Shown here: piece by piece, positions 28,227-38,100 of the stretch
How positions within the stretch are numbered: the first letter of the stretch is position 1
Layout of the letters: every line of letters begins with the position of its first letter
NCBI RefSeq assembly: GCF_013359905.1
Contig: NZ_JABMCC010000121.1
Location: 1,054,001 to 1,118,000, forward strand
DNA from: Paenibacillus taichungensis
GTDB taxonomy: Bacteria; Bacillota; Bacilli; Paenibacillales; Paenibacillaceae
Length of the DNA stretch: 64,000 bases
Direction: 5' to 3'
Position numbers and translations under genes: made by a program
The notes under the pieces: generated by a model
The model's database searches: none
Told to the model about the DNA's origin: nothing
Seen by the model: the letters and a program-made list of their open reading frames with translations, nothing else

Positions 28227-29417
28227 TCAACCGCCGTGAATCGGGATGGGTTTCAGGCCAGCTGTGCTGGATGTATTCGGCATTTTCGTTGTACGCTTCA
28301 CGTCCGTGAGAACATGTTGTTGCAGCAAATAACGGGCATAGGCAAGCGGCCGGGCGTAGGTCAGACTGTGCATACGGGGGTCACCCGCCTCTGCGAATGA
28401 GGAGCGTCCCGGCCTGGAGTTCACTTCAAGCAGCCAAAGGCGACCATCAACATCTGCTCCAAAATCAAGGCCCAGTTCGGCCAGTCTGCCAAATCGGCCC
28501 TCCAACAGGGTAGGGATGCGGGCAGCAGCCTGCCTGATCGTCTCGAGCAGAGCGTTGGATTGCTTGCTCCCATATCGTTCCAGTAGATAAGGATGCACGG
28601 GGTATGCTTTTCCCCCTCCATGCAAATTGGAAGTGAGTGAGCCAGCCGGTCCTTCCCGTACCATACATCCGGTTAGAGACCAGTGTCCTCGCCCATTTTT
28701 TTGCACCAAGGCCCTAATGTCGAACGGTCGTTCATGATGACTTAGTTCCAGGTAAGGCTGTAAGATCATCTTTTTACTGGCCTTGTGTGAATCCAGCCAG
28801 GCAGAGACATCCTGGCGATGCTCAAATGTACGGTGTATCAATTCATTGCGAGTATTTCTGCCCTCCATAATCCAGGAGGTGTGGCGATCTTCACGATAGA
28901 GGCGAAACGTATCCTTACCATGGGTGCCCGATACAGGTTTAAAGAAAATACCTTTCGGCCAGCGCTCCAGCCATTGCTCCCATAGGGTATCCGACTTAAG
29001 AAGTGTCGTAGGCGCAAGAAGAGCACGAAGTCTTATATCAGTAGACAAGGCGCGATATACCTTCCATTTACCAGGTAAAGAAGCAGACCAGTAACGGGCA
29101 GGGTGTCCGTTTCCTGAGGATGCTAGCTGCTGAAGCTGTTGTTTGAATGTTCTGGGAAGTGGCAGTAGACAGCGGTCCATGATCAGGTCTACAGCAGGAA
29201 GAGGCACGATGTTCCATTCACCTCTGTCGAATACATAGCCCTGCGTGAGACGAGACACGCTAGGGTTATTCGATACGGCCAGCACAATGATATTTAGGCC
29301 GTAACGATGGCTTTCCAAACTGAGACGACGACAGAAGAGTTCATCTACGAAAGGAGGCGAGCCTTCTGTTGCCCGAACCAGGATAGCAACTGTGTTTGTC
29401 TGATGTTGCAGGAACAT
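28227..29417 (-). CDS. YheC/YheD-type ATP-grasp protein (short form), array member 2
   Basis: A 396-residue paralogue ('FFKPVSGTHGKDTFRLY', 'LQPYLELSHHERPFDIRALVQKN', 'LLEVNSRPG'). It departs most from the others: the phosphate loop has KDT in place of the KGI seen in its paralogues, the 'QQGI' motif is 'LQPYLEL', and the final Lys of the E-x-N-x-K motif is Arg. Activity may therefore be altered. AGAGGAGG precedes the ATG by 9 bases. It starts 30 bases after array member 1. Confidence 0.88.
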   Translation of the reverse strand: MFLQHQTNTVAILVRATEGSPPFVDELFCRRLSLESHRYGLNIIVLAVSNNPSVSRLTQGYVFDRGEWNIVPLPAVDLIMDRCLLPLPRTFKQQLQQLASSGNGHPARYWSASLPGKWKVYRALSTDIRLRALLAPTTLLKSDTLWEQWLERWPKGIFFKPVSGTHGKDTFRLYREDRHTSWIMEGRNTRNELIHRTFEHRQDVSAWLDSHKASKKMILQPYLELSHHERPFDIRALVQKNGRGHWSLTGCMVREGPAGSLTSNLHGGGKAYPVHPYLLERYGSKQSNALLETIRQAAARIPTLLEGRFGRLAELGLDFGADVDGRLWLLEVNSRPGRSSFAEAGDPRMHSLTYARPLAYARYLLQQHVLTDVKRTTKMPNTSSTAGLKPIPIHGG

Positions 29418-29447
29418 TCCGCTGCACCTCCTCTAATGGATGACTCT

Positions 29448-30815
29448 TCAGAATCCGGCCAGATAGGTGGAGTATTCCAGCATCGCTTTGACCGAAGGCC
29501 GGATTTTACTCTCGCTAAGTGGCGTGTTATCGTTCTTGGATGGTTTGGAGTTCACTTCAAGAAGCCAGACCCTTCCATTGGTGTCCAAGGCCAAATCGAT
29601 GCCGAGTTCGCCGAAATGAGCGGGGATGGCACCTTCAATGCCTTTGGCGATATCCAGCGCCGCCGTATGCAATCCTGCATAAGCAGAAGCTTTGGCTGAT
29701 CCGGACAATTGGGTTTTGGCTACAGCTTCCTTGACGGTGCTGAGACTTCCACCTCGTGCCAAGTTGGATACATAGTGACTGCCGCCTGCAATACGTGCGA
29801 CGATGGAAGTGACACTCCATTTGCCCGTACGGTTTTTTTGCACAAGCGCACGGAAGTCTACGGGTCTGCCGCTGTTATCAATCAGGGAAAGACCCTGTTG
29901 GATCTGGTAGCGCGTTGTTTTCATTTTCCCGGACAGACTGGCATACAGTTTATCCAGTGAAGCATACGTTTGTTTTCGGGTACCCCCAACGCTTGTAGCG
30001 AGGGTGAGGAAGCTGCCGTCGCTTTGACGGGAGACCCGGATGATACCTTTGCCAAGCGACCCACGAACCGGTTTCAGAAAGACAACCGGATATCGATTGC
30101 ACATCGTTTTGAGTGTGGCGGAAGCTTTGAGCAAATGGGATTCGGGTAGCACTTTCTTCAGTGTTGAAATGGACTTCAAGGCATCGAATACTTCATTTTT
30201 GTCCAGAAACTTTTCATTGAAGGTTTGTGTACCGTAGAGCGATTTTACTTCTTTCATAAAATGCTGTACGCTAGGTTTGTTCTCAAGCTTACGGGACGTC
30301 AGCCGGTTATTGACGACGTCTGCTATAGGCAGAACGGTCTTTTTCCAGCCGTCATCATACACCCAGCCTTTCATATAACCCGTTACCGCTCCAATATCCT
30401 CCGGTGTGAAAAAGGATACATAGGCGCCCTGCTTCCGGCAGGCGTTCACCAGTTCTTGACAGAACATCGTGATGGAGCCAAAGGGCCGATCGGGCTGATC
30501 GGGGTAATCCTGGCTAACTAATACACTGATGTAAGGTCCGAGGCGCAGCGTGCGGCTGGCTGAACGATAAGATATCCTCAGGACCGAACGGGGAACAAGG
30601 CCGGTCTTGCTGGCTACCGTCTGATTGATGCGCAGACCGTCATACCTAGGAACAGGGATGACAGTGACCTCACGGCGGAAAGAGCCGAATTGTAACTGAA
30701 GCGGTCGGCCTGAAGGGATTTTAAGTGCTTTGAGCACCCCTTCGCCCAGCATGATGACGTCGTCCTGCAGGATGCCCGAGCCGGTAACCTGAATCGTTAC
30801 TTTTTTAGTGGACAT
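29448..30815 (-). CDS. YheC/YheD-type ATP-grasp protein (long, YheD-like form), array member 1
   Basis: A 455-residue YheD-like protein: an N-terminal domain ('KVTIQVTGSGILQDDVIMLG...LRLGPYISVLVS', about 1-110), then ATP-grasp with 'FLKPVRGSLGKGIIRVS', 'QQGLSLIDNSGRPVDFRALVQKN' and 'LLEVNSKPS'. I choose the ATG at 30815, 7 bases after AAGGAG (30823-30828). The same frame is open to 31103 but has no ribosome site there and would overlap yheA. First gene of the array; YheD in Bacillus subtilis is a spore-coat-associated protein. Confidence 0.9.
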   Translation of the reverse strand: MSTKKVTIQVTGSGILQDDVIMLGEGVLKALKIPSGRPLQLQFGSFRREVTVIPVPRYDGLRINQTVASKTGLVPRSVLRISYRSASRTLRLGPYISVLVSQDYPDQPDRPFGSITMFCQELVNACRKQGAYVSFFTPEDIGAVTGYMKGWVYDDGWKKTVLPIADVVNNRLTSRKLENKPSVQHFMKEVKSLYGTQTFNEKFLDKNEVFDALKSISTLKKVLPESHLLKASATLKTMCNRYPVVFLKPVRGSLGKGIIRVSRQSDGSFLTLATSVGGTRKQTYASLDKLYASLSGKMKTTRYQIQQGLSLIDNSGRPVDFRALVQKNRTGKWSVTSIVARIAGGSHYVSNLARGGSLSTVKEAVAKTQLSGSAKASAYAGLHTAALDIAKGIEGAIPAHFGELGIDLALDTNGRVWLLEVNSKPSKNDNTPLSESKIRPSVKAMLEYSTYLAGF

Positions 30816-31095
30816 CACGGATCTCCTTCCGGGCGGCAACTTGATGTCTGATCTCGAAGTTGAACGGCATCTGAACATGGCATGTGCTTCATCATATGAG
30901 GACATATAACCCTTGGTGATTGACCCATTTGGATTAAATGCATTTGATGCCCGATAGGTAATGGATGGCATGTTTCCGCAATCTTTGTTTGACGGAAGTG
31001 AAATACGTGTATTAACACGGGTGAACGTTGCGATGAGAATGCGAATGAATACGAATGGATAACAGAAGAACAACCCAATTTGAGGAGGAATTATA
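30816..31095. other. Divergent intergenic region between the ATP-grasp array and yheA
   Basis: 280 bases without a gene. On the minus strand CATATGATG (about 30898-30890) is one base off the sigma-K -10 pattern CATANNNTA and lies at the right place for the ATP-grasp array. On the plus strand TTGACG at 30989-30994 may be the -35 of yheA, but a -10 at the right distance is poor. Both calls are weak. Confidence 0.3.
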
Positions 31096-31443
31096 GTGAA
31101 CATTTATGACAAAGCCAATGATTTGGCCAAAGCACTGAGAGAAAGCAGCGAGGTGGAAGAAATTACTTCTGCGATGAAGCTGATTGAAGCAGACCCGGAA
31201 GCAAAGGCTATGCTGGATAATTTCCGTGATCAACAGATGGAATTGCAACAACGTATGATGAGTGGGGATATGCCTGCACCGGACGAAATGGAGAAAATGG
31301 AGAAACTGTTTGAGGTACTGAGCCTGAACCTGAATATCCGTCGTCTGTTTGACGCTGAACGTCGCCTGAGTGTTATTATCGAAGACGTGAACAAAATTAT
31401 TGCAGACAGCCTGGGTCATCTGTACGGTGGCGCTGAAGCCTAA
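31096..31443 (+). CDS. yheA: YlbF/YmcA-family protein YheA
   Basis: A 115-residue helical protein of the YlbF/YmcA (DUF964) family, closest to YheA as judged by its overall pattern and the end 'NKIIADSLGHLYGGAEA' (Bacillus YheA ends similarly). YlbF and YmcA work in an RNase Y-associated complex; the role of YheA is less clear. The GTG at 31096 follows GAGGAGG by 7 bases. It is divergent from the YheC/YheD-type array, which matches the yheA-yheC-yheD neighbourhood in Bacillus. Confidence 0.85.
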   Translation: MNIYDKANDLAKALRESSEVEEITSAMKLIEADPEAKAMLDNFRDQQMELQQRMMSGDMPAPDEMEKMEKLFEVLSLNLNIRRLFDAERRLSVIIEDVNKIIADSLGHLYGGAEA

Positions 31444-31545
31444 ACCGAAAACCTTGTCCCGTTTTTTTGCCTGAACCTCTCATATTAGCTCCTTATCGTT
31501 CATAGACTAGACATATAGAGTCGATCAAGAACGAAGGAGCTGTGA

Positions 31546-31833
31546 ATGGTGAAAAGGTTGAAGAAAGCAAAACATGTGATCTATCTGCTTATCGCGTTGT
31601 CGATGCTAGTCATTGCGTTGCCGCGGATTTCCTTTGCTGGGGGAATGGACTGGGTTAATATTTTTGGCATCGTATGGGTGCTGTTCTCCTTATTAATCAT
31701 TGGTGCACATCTACATTTTATTCTCGGTGTGGATGAAGAGAAGAAGCGTGCACTGGAAGCTGTTCGGCGAGCGAAGTTGCGGCAGTGGGAGATGAAACTG
31801 GTGGACAAGCAGGAGCAGAGCAAATCTGTATAA
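31546..31833 (+). CDS. Small membrane protein of unknown function
   Basis: 95 residues with two hydrophobic segments (about 10-30 and 36-61) separated by 'AGGMDWVN', followed by a charged, Lys/Glu/Arg-rich cytoplasmic tail of about 30 residues. I do not recognise the family. AAGGAG lies 6 bases before the ATG, and a terminator follows, so it is a real single-gene unit. Confidence 0.7.
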   Translation: MVKRLKKAKHVIYLLIALSMLVIALPRISFAGGMDWVNIFGIVWVLFSLLIIGAHLHFILGVDEEKKRALEAVRRAKLRQWEMKLVDKQEQSKSV

Positions 31834-31884
31834 GGTTTGGAACACAGATGACATGGTGATAGAGATGGTTCTATCTGTCTAAGT

Positions 31885-31928
31885 AAGGCCGGATTCCCTT
31901 TGGTATGAAAGGGACCGGTCTTTTTTTT
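31885..31928 (+). terminator. Terminator after the small membrane protein gene
   Basis: AAGGCCGG and CCCTTT arms pair with AAAGGG and CCGGTCTT, followed by a run of T. Confidence 0.8.
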
Positions 31929-32071
31929 ATACCCGTAATTAGCTGTTCCGATTATTCAGATCAATGTAGCGTGGATCTTTAGGAGAATGGTGCGTAGAAT
32001 GGGGTTATTTTCCTAAGGTCGTGTTATAATAGATACAGAATAGTACAGATGCATCTTCGGGGGTGGTACAG

Positions 32072-33406
32072 ATGGACGGACAGGAAGAAAACGTGACGAA
32101 GCACGAACAATTGCTTCAACATATTGAACAACTGAAGGTAGGCAGCAAAATATCGGTGCGTGGACTGGCGCGGGAATTGGGCGTAAGCGAAGGAACAGCG
32201 TACCGTGCAGTAAAAGAGGCAGAGAACTTCGGCCTGGTCGTGACCAAGGAACGAATTGGAACAGTGCGGATCGAGAAAAGACCTCGCGGTATGACCGAGC
32301 AGCTGACTTTTGCCGATGTGGTAACCATCGTCGAAGGTCATGTGCTGGGTGGAAGTGACGGTCTGGCCAAACCGCTTCACAAGTACGTGATCGGTGCGAT
32401 GAAAGAGCAGGCCATGGCCCGATACATTGACGCGGGAAGCCTGTTGATTGTTGGTAACCGGGACAATGCACATTCCCTCGCACTCGAACAGGGCGCAGGT
32501 GTATTAATTACAGGTGGCTTCGGTACAAGCCGTGAAGTGAGAGTGATGGCTGATGAGTTGGGTCTTCCCATCATTTCCTCCAGACATGACACGTTTACAG
32601 TAGCTTCAATGATTAACCGTGCGATCTTCGATCGACTGATTAAGAAAAAGATTATGTTGGTGGAGGACATTATCGGTCAAAAGCCACGTCTTCAGGTGCT
32701 AAAGGTGACCAGTTCAGCCGCGGATTTTCATCTGCTGGTCTCCGAAACGGGAGAGCATCGCTTTCCGGTAGTAGATGAATGGAACCGGGTTATCGGTATC
32801 GTAAGTCTCAAAGATGTGAGCGAGTTAAAAGAGGATCAGAGTATTGAGAAGTGTGTCGTACGTCGCCCAATCACAGCCTCGCTGCAAACCTCACTGGCTT
32901 CGGCTGCACAGATCATGACCTGGGAGGGTATTGACTTCCTACCAATTGTGGATCGGAATCGTAAACTGATTGCATCCGTCACACGTAAGGAAGTGCTGCA
33001 GGCGATGCGTGATGCACAGAAGCAGCCACAGCTTGGAGAGACGTTTGATCATCTGATCTGGAACGGGTTTGCGGAAGAGCGCGGAGAGCAGAACGAATTG
33101 TTTTTCCACGGATTCATCATTCCACAGATGGCGACAGACCTCGGTACGATCTCGGAAGGTGTTCTGTTGAATGTGATGACACAGGCGGGACGGCGTGCCG
33201 CATGGGACGTTACAGGTAACGACCATGTGGTGGATAATGTAACAACGTATTTTGTTCGTCCGGTACAGATTGAAGATCAGATTCTGGTTCGTCCCATTAT
33301 TTTGGAGACAAGTCGCCGGACCTGCAAAATGGATATTGTCATTTCCCGTGATGGGAATGTTGTATGCAAAGCGGTGATGACCCTGCAATCCATCGACCAT
33401 GCCTAG
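32072..33406 (+). CDS. ytoI: CBS/DRTGG/hotdog domain regulator-like protein YtoI
   Basis: A 444-residue multi-domain protein. In order: a winged-helix domain (about 1-70; 'GLARELGVSEGTAYRAVKEAENFGLV'), a DRTGG domain (about 75-190), a CBS pair (about 195-310) and a C-terminal hotdog domain. The combination suggests a nucleotide- or CoA-sensing transcription factor. I start at ATG 32072, 5 bases after GGGGGTGG; an in-frame GTG at 32063 lies inside that site. It neighbours ytpI, ytrI, ytrH and dnaE, as in Bacillus subtilis. Confidence 0.9.
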   Translation: MDGQEENVTKHEQLLQHIEQLKVGSKISVRGLARELGVSEGTAYRAVKEAENFGLVVTKERIGTVRIEKRPRGMTEQLTFADVVTIVEGHVLGGSDGLAKPLHKYVIGAMKEQAMARYIDAGSLLIVGNRDNAHSLALEQGAGVLITGGFGTSREVRVMADELGLPIISSRHDTFTVASMINRAIFDRLIKKKIMLVEDIIGQKPRLQVLKVTSSAADFHLLVSETGEHRFPVVDEWNRVIGIVSLKDVSELKEDQSIEKCVVRRPITASLQTSLASAAQIMTWEGIDFLPIVDRNRKLIASVTRKEVLQAMRDAQKQPQLGETFDHLIWNGFAEERGEQNELFFHGFIIPQMATDLGTISEGVLLNVMTQAGRRAAWDVTGNDHVVDNVTTYFVRPVQIEDQILVRPIILETSRRTCKMDIVISRDGNVVCKAVMTLQSIDHA

Positions 33407-33448
33407 AAAAGCGAGAAATCCTGGATTTGAAAAATATTATAAGTTCAG

Positions 33449-33540
33449 AAAAAAGAGAGTATCCTCTTATCGAAATAGCGCACTGTACCCGAAATCAACG
33501 TGGCTCAGGCTTGTTCGATAGATGAGGATACTCTTTTTTT
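33449..33540. terminator. Bidirectional terminator between ytoI and ytpI
   Basis: A long stem with arms AGAGTATCCTC and GAGGATACTCT plus A and T tracts on either side, and a second pairing (TTATCGAA with TTCGATAG), around a loop of about 40 bases; serves the convergent ytoI and ytpI. Confidence 0.75.
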
Positions 33541-33570
33541 GGTAAAACGTAATGACATCGTGCTAATGCA

Positions 33571-33912
33571 TCAGGCAGATTGTCCGGATGTCTTGCCAGT
33601 TGCACCGTCTGCATGCTGCTGAAGACGGGCATAGTAACTGCGGTTACGTAAACCGGCGAACAGGTTGTACGCTCCCATAATTAGAAATAGCGCTTCCACA
33701 ACGACGGATAGCGTAGAACCGGTAAACACAAACATCAGGATGAGGGAAAGAATAATCAGCATGCTACCCATCCAGACGTTGGTCCATGAGCGATAAAGAC
33801 CTGTCGCGATGGGATCAGTGGTTCTGCGGGAACGAATGCTGTTCAGAGCTGAACAGACCATGGCCAGGGCAAAGAAGGCGATTAGGACATATTTGAGTAC
33901 ATCGATGAACAC
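33571..33912 (-). CDS. ytpI: YtpI-family membrane protein
   Basis: 113 residues with three hydrophobic segments (about 5-23, 47-66 and 70-88), matching YtpI, a small membrane protein of unknown role next to ytoI in Bacillus. The GTG start (33912) follows AAGGAG by 10 bases. The C-terminal 20 residues are polar ('QQHADGATGKTSGQSA'). Confidence 0.85.
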   Translation of the reverse strand: MFIDVLKYVLIAFFALAMVCSALNSIRSRRTTDPIATGLYRSWTNVWMGSMLIILSLILMFVFTGSTLSVVVEALFLIMGAYNLFAGLRNRSYYARLQQHADGATGKTSGQSA

Positions 33913-33943
33913 AAAGACGCAGCTCCTTTTCTGGAAAGCATTT

Positions 33944-33990
33944 ACTGCCCTTATTGTACCATGCAGGCAGAGGGCAAGGGCAGTTTTTTT
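33944..33990 (+). terminator. Terminator-like hairpin on the plus strand, facing ytrI
   Basis: ACTGCCCTT (33944-33952) and AAGGGCAGT (33976-33984) form a perfect 9-bp stem followed by T7 on the plus strand, yet no plus-strand gene lies upstream. It sits between the two minus-strand genes ytpI and ytrI. Confidence 0.5.
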
Positions 33991-34009
33991 CCGGGGCTAT
34001 CATCTATTT

Positions 34010-34498
34010 CTAAGCCGGAACGTGCATCCGAATCTGTACCCAAACTTGCAGCACACCTTCCATCACCAGCATTGTTTTCACCTGAACGGTATATTCCTTT
34101 TCTCTGACCGTGTACACTTTTTGGTTCAGCATGATGCGCGTCATTTTGCTGTACTCATCGATGTTGAATACGTCGCGGCCCCGGAGCACCTCAAGTTCAT
34201 CGCCCAGTTTCTGTAACATCACTTTCAGGGAGGCCTCGTCCGGACCTTTGTCAGAATCTTCTGCACGGACCTTGATTTCCTTAATGACGGTTTGGCGTTT
34301 ACTGTATTTTTTCAGCGTTTTAATATCCTCCTCATTCTGATGCAGCTGAAGCTGCAACTCCTGATTGTTGAGCCACAACTCGTTGTAACTCAAGTGAAAT
34401 ACACCGTTGTACACGACACAACCGGCGATCATTCCCAGAACAAAGACAGCAGTCATGCGCATAAGCGGGCGGTAACGTGCAAAAGGCGGGATTCTCAT
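34010..34498 (-). CDS. ytrI: Sporulation membrane protein YtrI
   Basis: A 162-residue protein with one N-terminal membrane helix (about 12-30), a coiled coil (about 40-70; 'LWLNNQELQLQLHQNEEDIKTLKKY'), and a soluble C-terminal domain ending in 'LQVWVQIRMHVPA'. In Bacillus subtilis ytrI is co-expressed with ytrH under sigma-E and is needed for efficient sporulation. Same order here: ytrH then ytrI, 21 bases apart, divergent from dnaE. Confidence 0.88.
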   Translation of the reverse strand: MRIPPFARYRPLMRMTAVFVLGMIAGCVVYNGVFHLSYNELWLNNQELQLQLHQNEEDIKTLKKYSKRQTVIKEIKVRAEDSDKGPDEASLKVMLQKLGDELEVLRGRDVFNIDEYSKMTRIMLNQKVYTVREKEYTVQVKTMLVMEGVLQVWVQIRMHVPA

Positions 34499-34519
34499 GG
34501 GCGCTGTTCTGGAGTCATG

Positions 34520-34849
34520 CTAACCCCGTCCTCCACCACATACCCATTTCACCAGTTCGGTGCCCATGTGGGCGCCCATAAATGCGGATATTAAATACAA
34601 AATTTGTTTGACTGCCGGAGACAGATTGCCGTCCAGCACGTTGCTTTCGATCACCCGCATCGGATCGATTGTACCGCCAACGGCCGCCGCGAGCGCCCAA
34701 ATTTTTATTTTCCCAGCGACGTCAAGCATCGTCTGTGTCGGAGGCTGGAGAGAGACCACCGCTCCAATACCTCCAATCATCGCGCCGCCCAGCACGATCC
34801 CAAACGCAATGAAGAAATCAAGAATAGCTTTGGACAAAAATGTGCTCAT
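34520..34849 (-). CDS. ytrH: Sporulation protein YtrH
   Basis: A 109-residue membrane protein with three helices ('AFGIVLGGAMIGGIGAVVSL', 'IWALAAAVGGTIDPM' and 'ILYLISAFMGAHMGTELVKWV'), as in YtrH. It is divergent from dnaE, the conserved Bacillales arrangement. Role: needed for normal spore formation in Bacillus subtilis; molecular function unknown. Confidence 0.9.
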   Translation of the reverse strand: MSTFLSKAILDFFIAFGIVLGGAMIGGIGAVVSLQPPTQTMLDVAGKIKIWALAAAVGGTIDPMRVIESNVLDGNLSPAVKQILYLISAFMGAHMGTELVKWVCGGGRG

Positions 34850-34926
34850 CCGGCAACACCCCTTTCAGACCCAGCAGCACACCTCCTGTCTTCGGTCCGT
34901 AACAGGGGGAGCGGCTTGTACTTCTA

Positions 34927-34956
34927 TTGTATGGGCGTGCCCCCGAACGTTATGAT
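34927..34956 (+). promoter_or_regulatory. Possible dnaE promoter
   Basis: -35 TTGTAT (34927-34932) and -10 TATGAT (34951-34956) with an 18-bp spacer, about 200 bases before dnaE. The rest of 34850-35156 shows no gene or strong structure. Confidence 0.45.
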
Positions 34957-35156
34957 AAAATAGAATAATAAAACACTCTTCAATAGGATGAATCCTTATA
35001 TTTTCATTCATTTCATTAATAGAGCATTTTACATGAAAACAGAAAGCAACTTTCGGTCTGAACCGAAGGATGAAAAATACGGATAGAAGAAGATAGTGCT
35101 GTAACCTGATTCAAGAAGGTTGCTGCGACTATCCATGGCGAAAGGAAGAAAAAAAC

Positions 35157-38100
35157 ATGAGTTCTTTTGTGCATTTGCACGTTCACAGTGAATATAGTTT
35201 GCTGGACGGCGCTGCGCGTATACCGGATCTCGTGAATAAAGCCGCGGATCTCGGAATGACTACGCTGGCATTGACCGACCACGGTGTAATGTATGGTGCT
35301 ATTCCTTTCTATAAAGCATGCGTCGAGCGGGGAATTAAGCCGATCATTGGATGTGAGGCTTATATGACTGCCGGGTCTCGCAAAGAGCGGGGAAGCCGGA
35401 AGGATCAGCCGATCCATCATCTGATTTTACTGGCCAAAAATATGACGGGTTATCGCAATCTGATGAAACTATGCTCCATCGGTCATTTGGAAGGCTTCCA
35501 TTACAAACCACGTATTGATATGGAGAGTCTGGCTGCTCATCACGAGGGTATCATCTGTTTAAGTGCTTGTCTGGGAGGCGAGGTTCCCCAGCATTTGCTG
35601 CATGGACGCGAGGAAGAGGCGAAGCGTGCGGCGCTGCGTTACAAACATATTTTTGGTGCCGATTTCTATCTGGAACTGCAGGATCACGGGCTATCTGAGC
35701 AAAAAAGAGTGAACCCCCAACTGATCCGTCTGGCAGCAGAGCTTGATATTCCACTGGTGGCGACCAATGATGCGCACTATCTGTCCGAAGAGGACGCCGA
35801 GCTTCAGGATGTGTTGATCTGCATCGGAACAGGGAAAACGGTAGATGACGAGAATCGGCTGCGCATCGGAACCAATCAGCTCTATCTTAAGAGTGAAAAA
35901 GAAATGGCGCGTTTGTTCCCCCATGTGCCCGAGGCTTTGACGAATACGGTTCGCATCGCGGAGTCGTGTGAGTTGCAGCTGGAGTTCGGTAAATCCATTT
36001 TGCCGGAATATAGACCGCTTCCTGAAGGGAAAACTCCTTCTGCCTATCTGCGTCAGTTGTGCGAAGAGGGAATGGAAGAGCGCTATAGTGAATCATCACG
36101 TTGGATGGATACGGAGCTCAGAGTCGAACTTGAACAGCGGCTGGATTATGAGCTCCGGGTTATAGACAGTATGGGATTCTCGGATTATTTCCTGATCGTA
36201 TGGGATTTTATCGCCTATTCTCACCAGCAGGGAATTGTCACCGGACCGGGTCGTGGCTCCTCGGCGGGTAGTCTGGTTGCCTACACCTTGCGTATTACAG
36301 ACGTTGATCCCATGAAATATAACCTGCTCTTCGAGCGGTTTTTGAATCCGGAGAGGATCTCCATGCCGGATATTGATATCGACTTCAGCGATGAACGTCG
36401 GGACGAAGTCATTGAGTATGTTGCGAAAAAATACGGTAAAGCCCATGTCGCCCAAATTATTACCTTTGGTACGATGGCTGCCCGTGCTGCTGTTCGGGAC
36501 GTTGGACGTGCACTGAATGTGCCTTACGGCGAGGTGGACAAGGCAGCGAAGCTGATTCCTGCACAGCTTGGTATTAACATTCAGCGGGCAATGGAAGCCA
36601 CCCCTGAACTGAAGGCTTTGTATGAGACCAAGCCGAAAACACGTGAATTGCTCGATATGGCTATGAAGGTGGAAGGCATGCCTCGTCATGCTTCCACGCA
36701 TGCGGCGGGGGTTGTCATCTCCCGTGATCCGCTGACGGATGCTGTTCCGCTTCAGGAGGGCAGTGAGGGAACGGCCCTAACGCAGTATTCCATGGAAAAC
36801 CTGGAGTCTATTGGACTGCTCAAAATGGACTTCCTCGGTCTGCGTACCCTTTCAATTATTGAACGATGTCTGCGCTGGATTGGTGAAAATGGCGAAATTC
36901 CGGATTTTCGTCATATTCCGGACGATGATGCACTCACGTATGAGATGCTTGGTCGAGGTGACACGATGGGTATATTCCAGCTCGAATCCGCAGGAGTGCG
37001 TCGTGTCCTGAAGGAGCTGAAGCCGAGTGTATTTGAAGATATTATTTCCGTACTGGCCTTGTATCGTCCGGGCCCGATGGAGTTCATATCCAAATACATT
37101 CAGGGCAAACACGGACAGATCGAAGTGGATTATCCACATGCGGATTTGGAGTCCATTCTCAAGGATACGTATGGCATCATTGTATATCAGGAACAAATTA
37201 TGCAGATTGCTTCCCGGATGGCAGGCTTCTCTCTTGGTGAAGCGGATTTGCTCCGTAGAGCGGTTTCCAAGAAGAAACGGGAAGTACTGGATCTCGAACG
37301 TGGGCATTTTGTTCAGGGCAGTCTTAAGCAAGGATACACTGAAGCGGAGGCAGACCTGGTCTATGACATGATCGTCAAGTTTGCCAACTATGGTTTCCCG
37401 CGTGCTCATGCCGCTGCGTATGGCGTGCTTGCTTTCCAGACGGCTTATCTGAAAGCACATTATCCCATTCATTTTATGGCATCCATGTTAACAGCCGTTA
37501 TGGGCAGTCACCGTAAAGTAGCGGAGTACGTTGTGGAATGCAGACGCATGAATATTGAAGTGCTTCCACCGGATGTGAATGAGAGCGGCATTCTGTTTAC
37601 ACCTGTGCTTGCATCATCTAGCAGAATTAGTGCTGGACAAGCGGCAGAAACCCAACGTTTAGGGGGAGAAAGTGGTGAGAACGGTACAGCAGGTTCTACG
37701 GTGGAACGTGCTGTACATGATGATCATTATTCCGGACAAGCAGAGTACGGTGAAGCACCTCTGCCGGATGACCCGGGTCCCGAACCAGACGAAGACGGTA
37801 GTGGTGCATATGAGTGGCAGGCAGCGACGACAGTGCAAGAGCAGTCCGAAGATCGAAATAATTCTGGCGTAGTGACTGTTTCTACAGCAGAACGCCTGCA
37901 TGGGACTGGGGAAGAGGAGTCCTCGCATTCCGAACAGCATGGAATGTCCGCTGTACAGGAGAAAGATGGATTGTCGAATCAGAACTCTGATGCAGATACA
38001 GCAACCGGGGCGATACGTTTTGGTCTGGCTGCGGTGAAAAATGTAGGTACCCAGGCGATGGAGAGTATCATGATTGTACGGCAGGAAAGACCGTTCGACA

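Noticed and set aside
30816-31103. A longer start for the first YheC/YheD-type gene
   Set aside because: The extra 96 residues overlap yheA, contain no domain, and AAGGAG is placed for the ATG at 30815.
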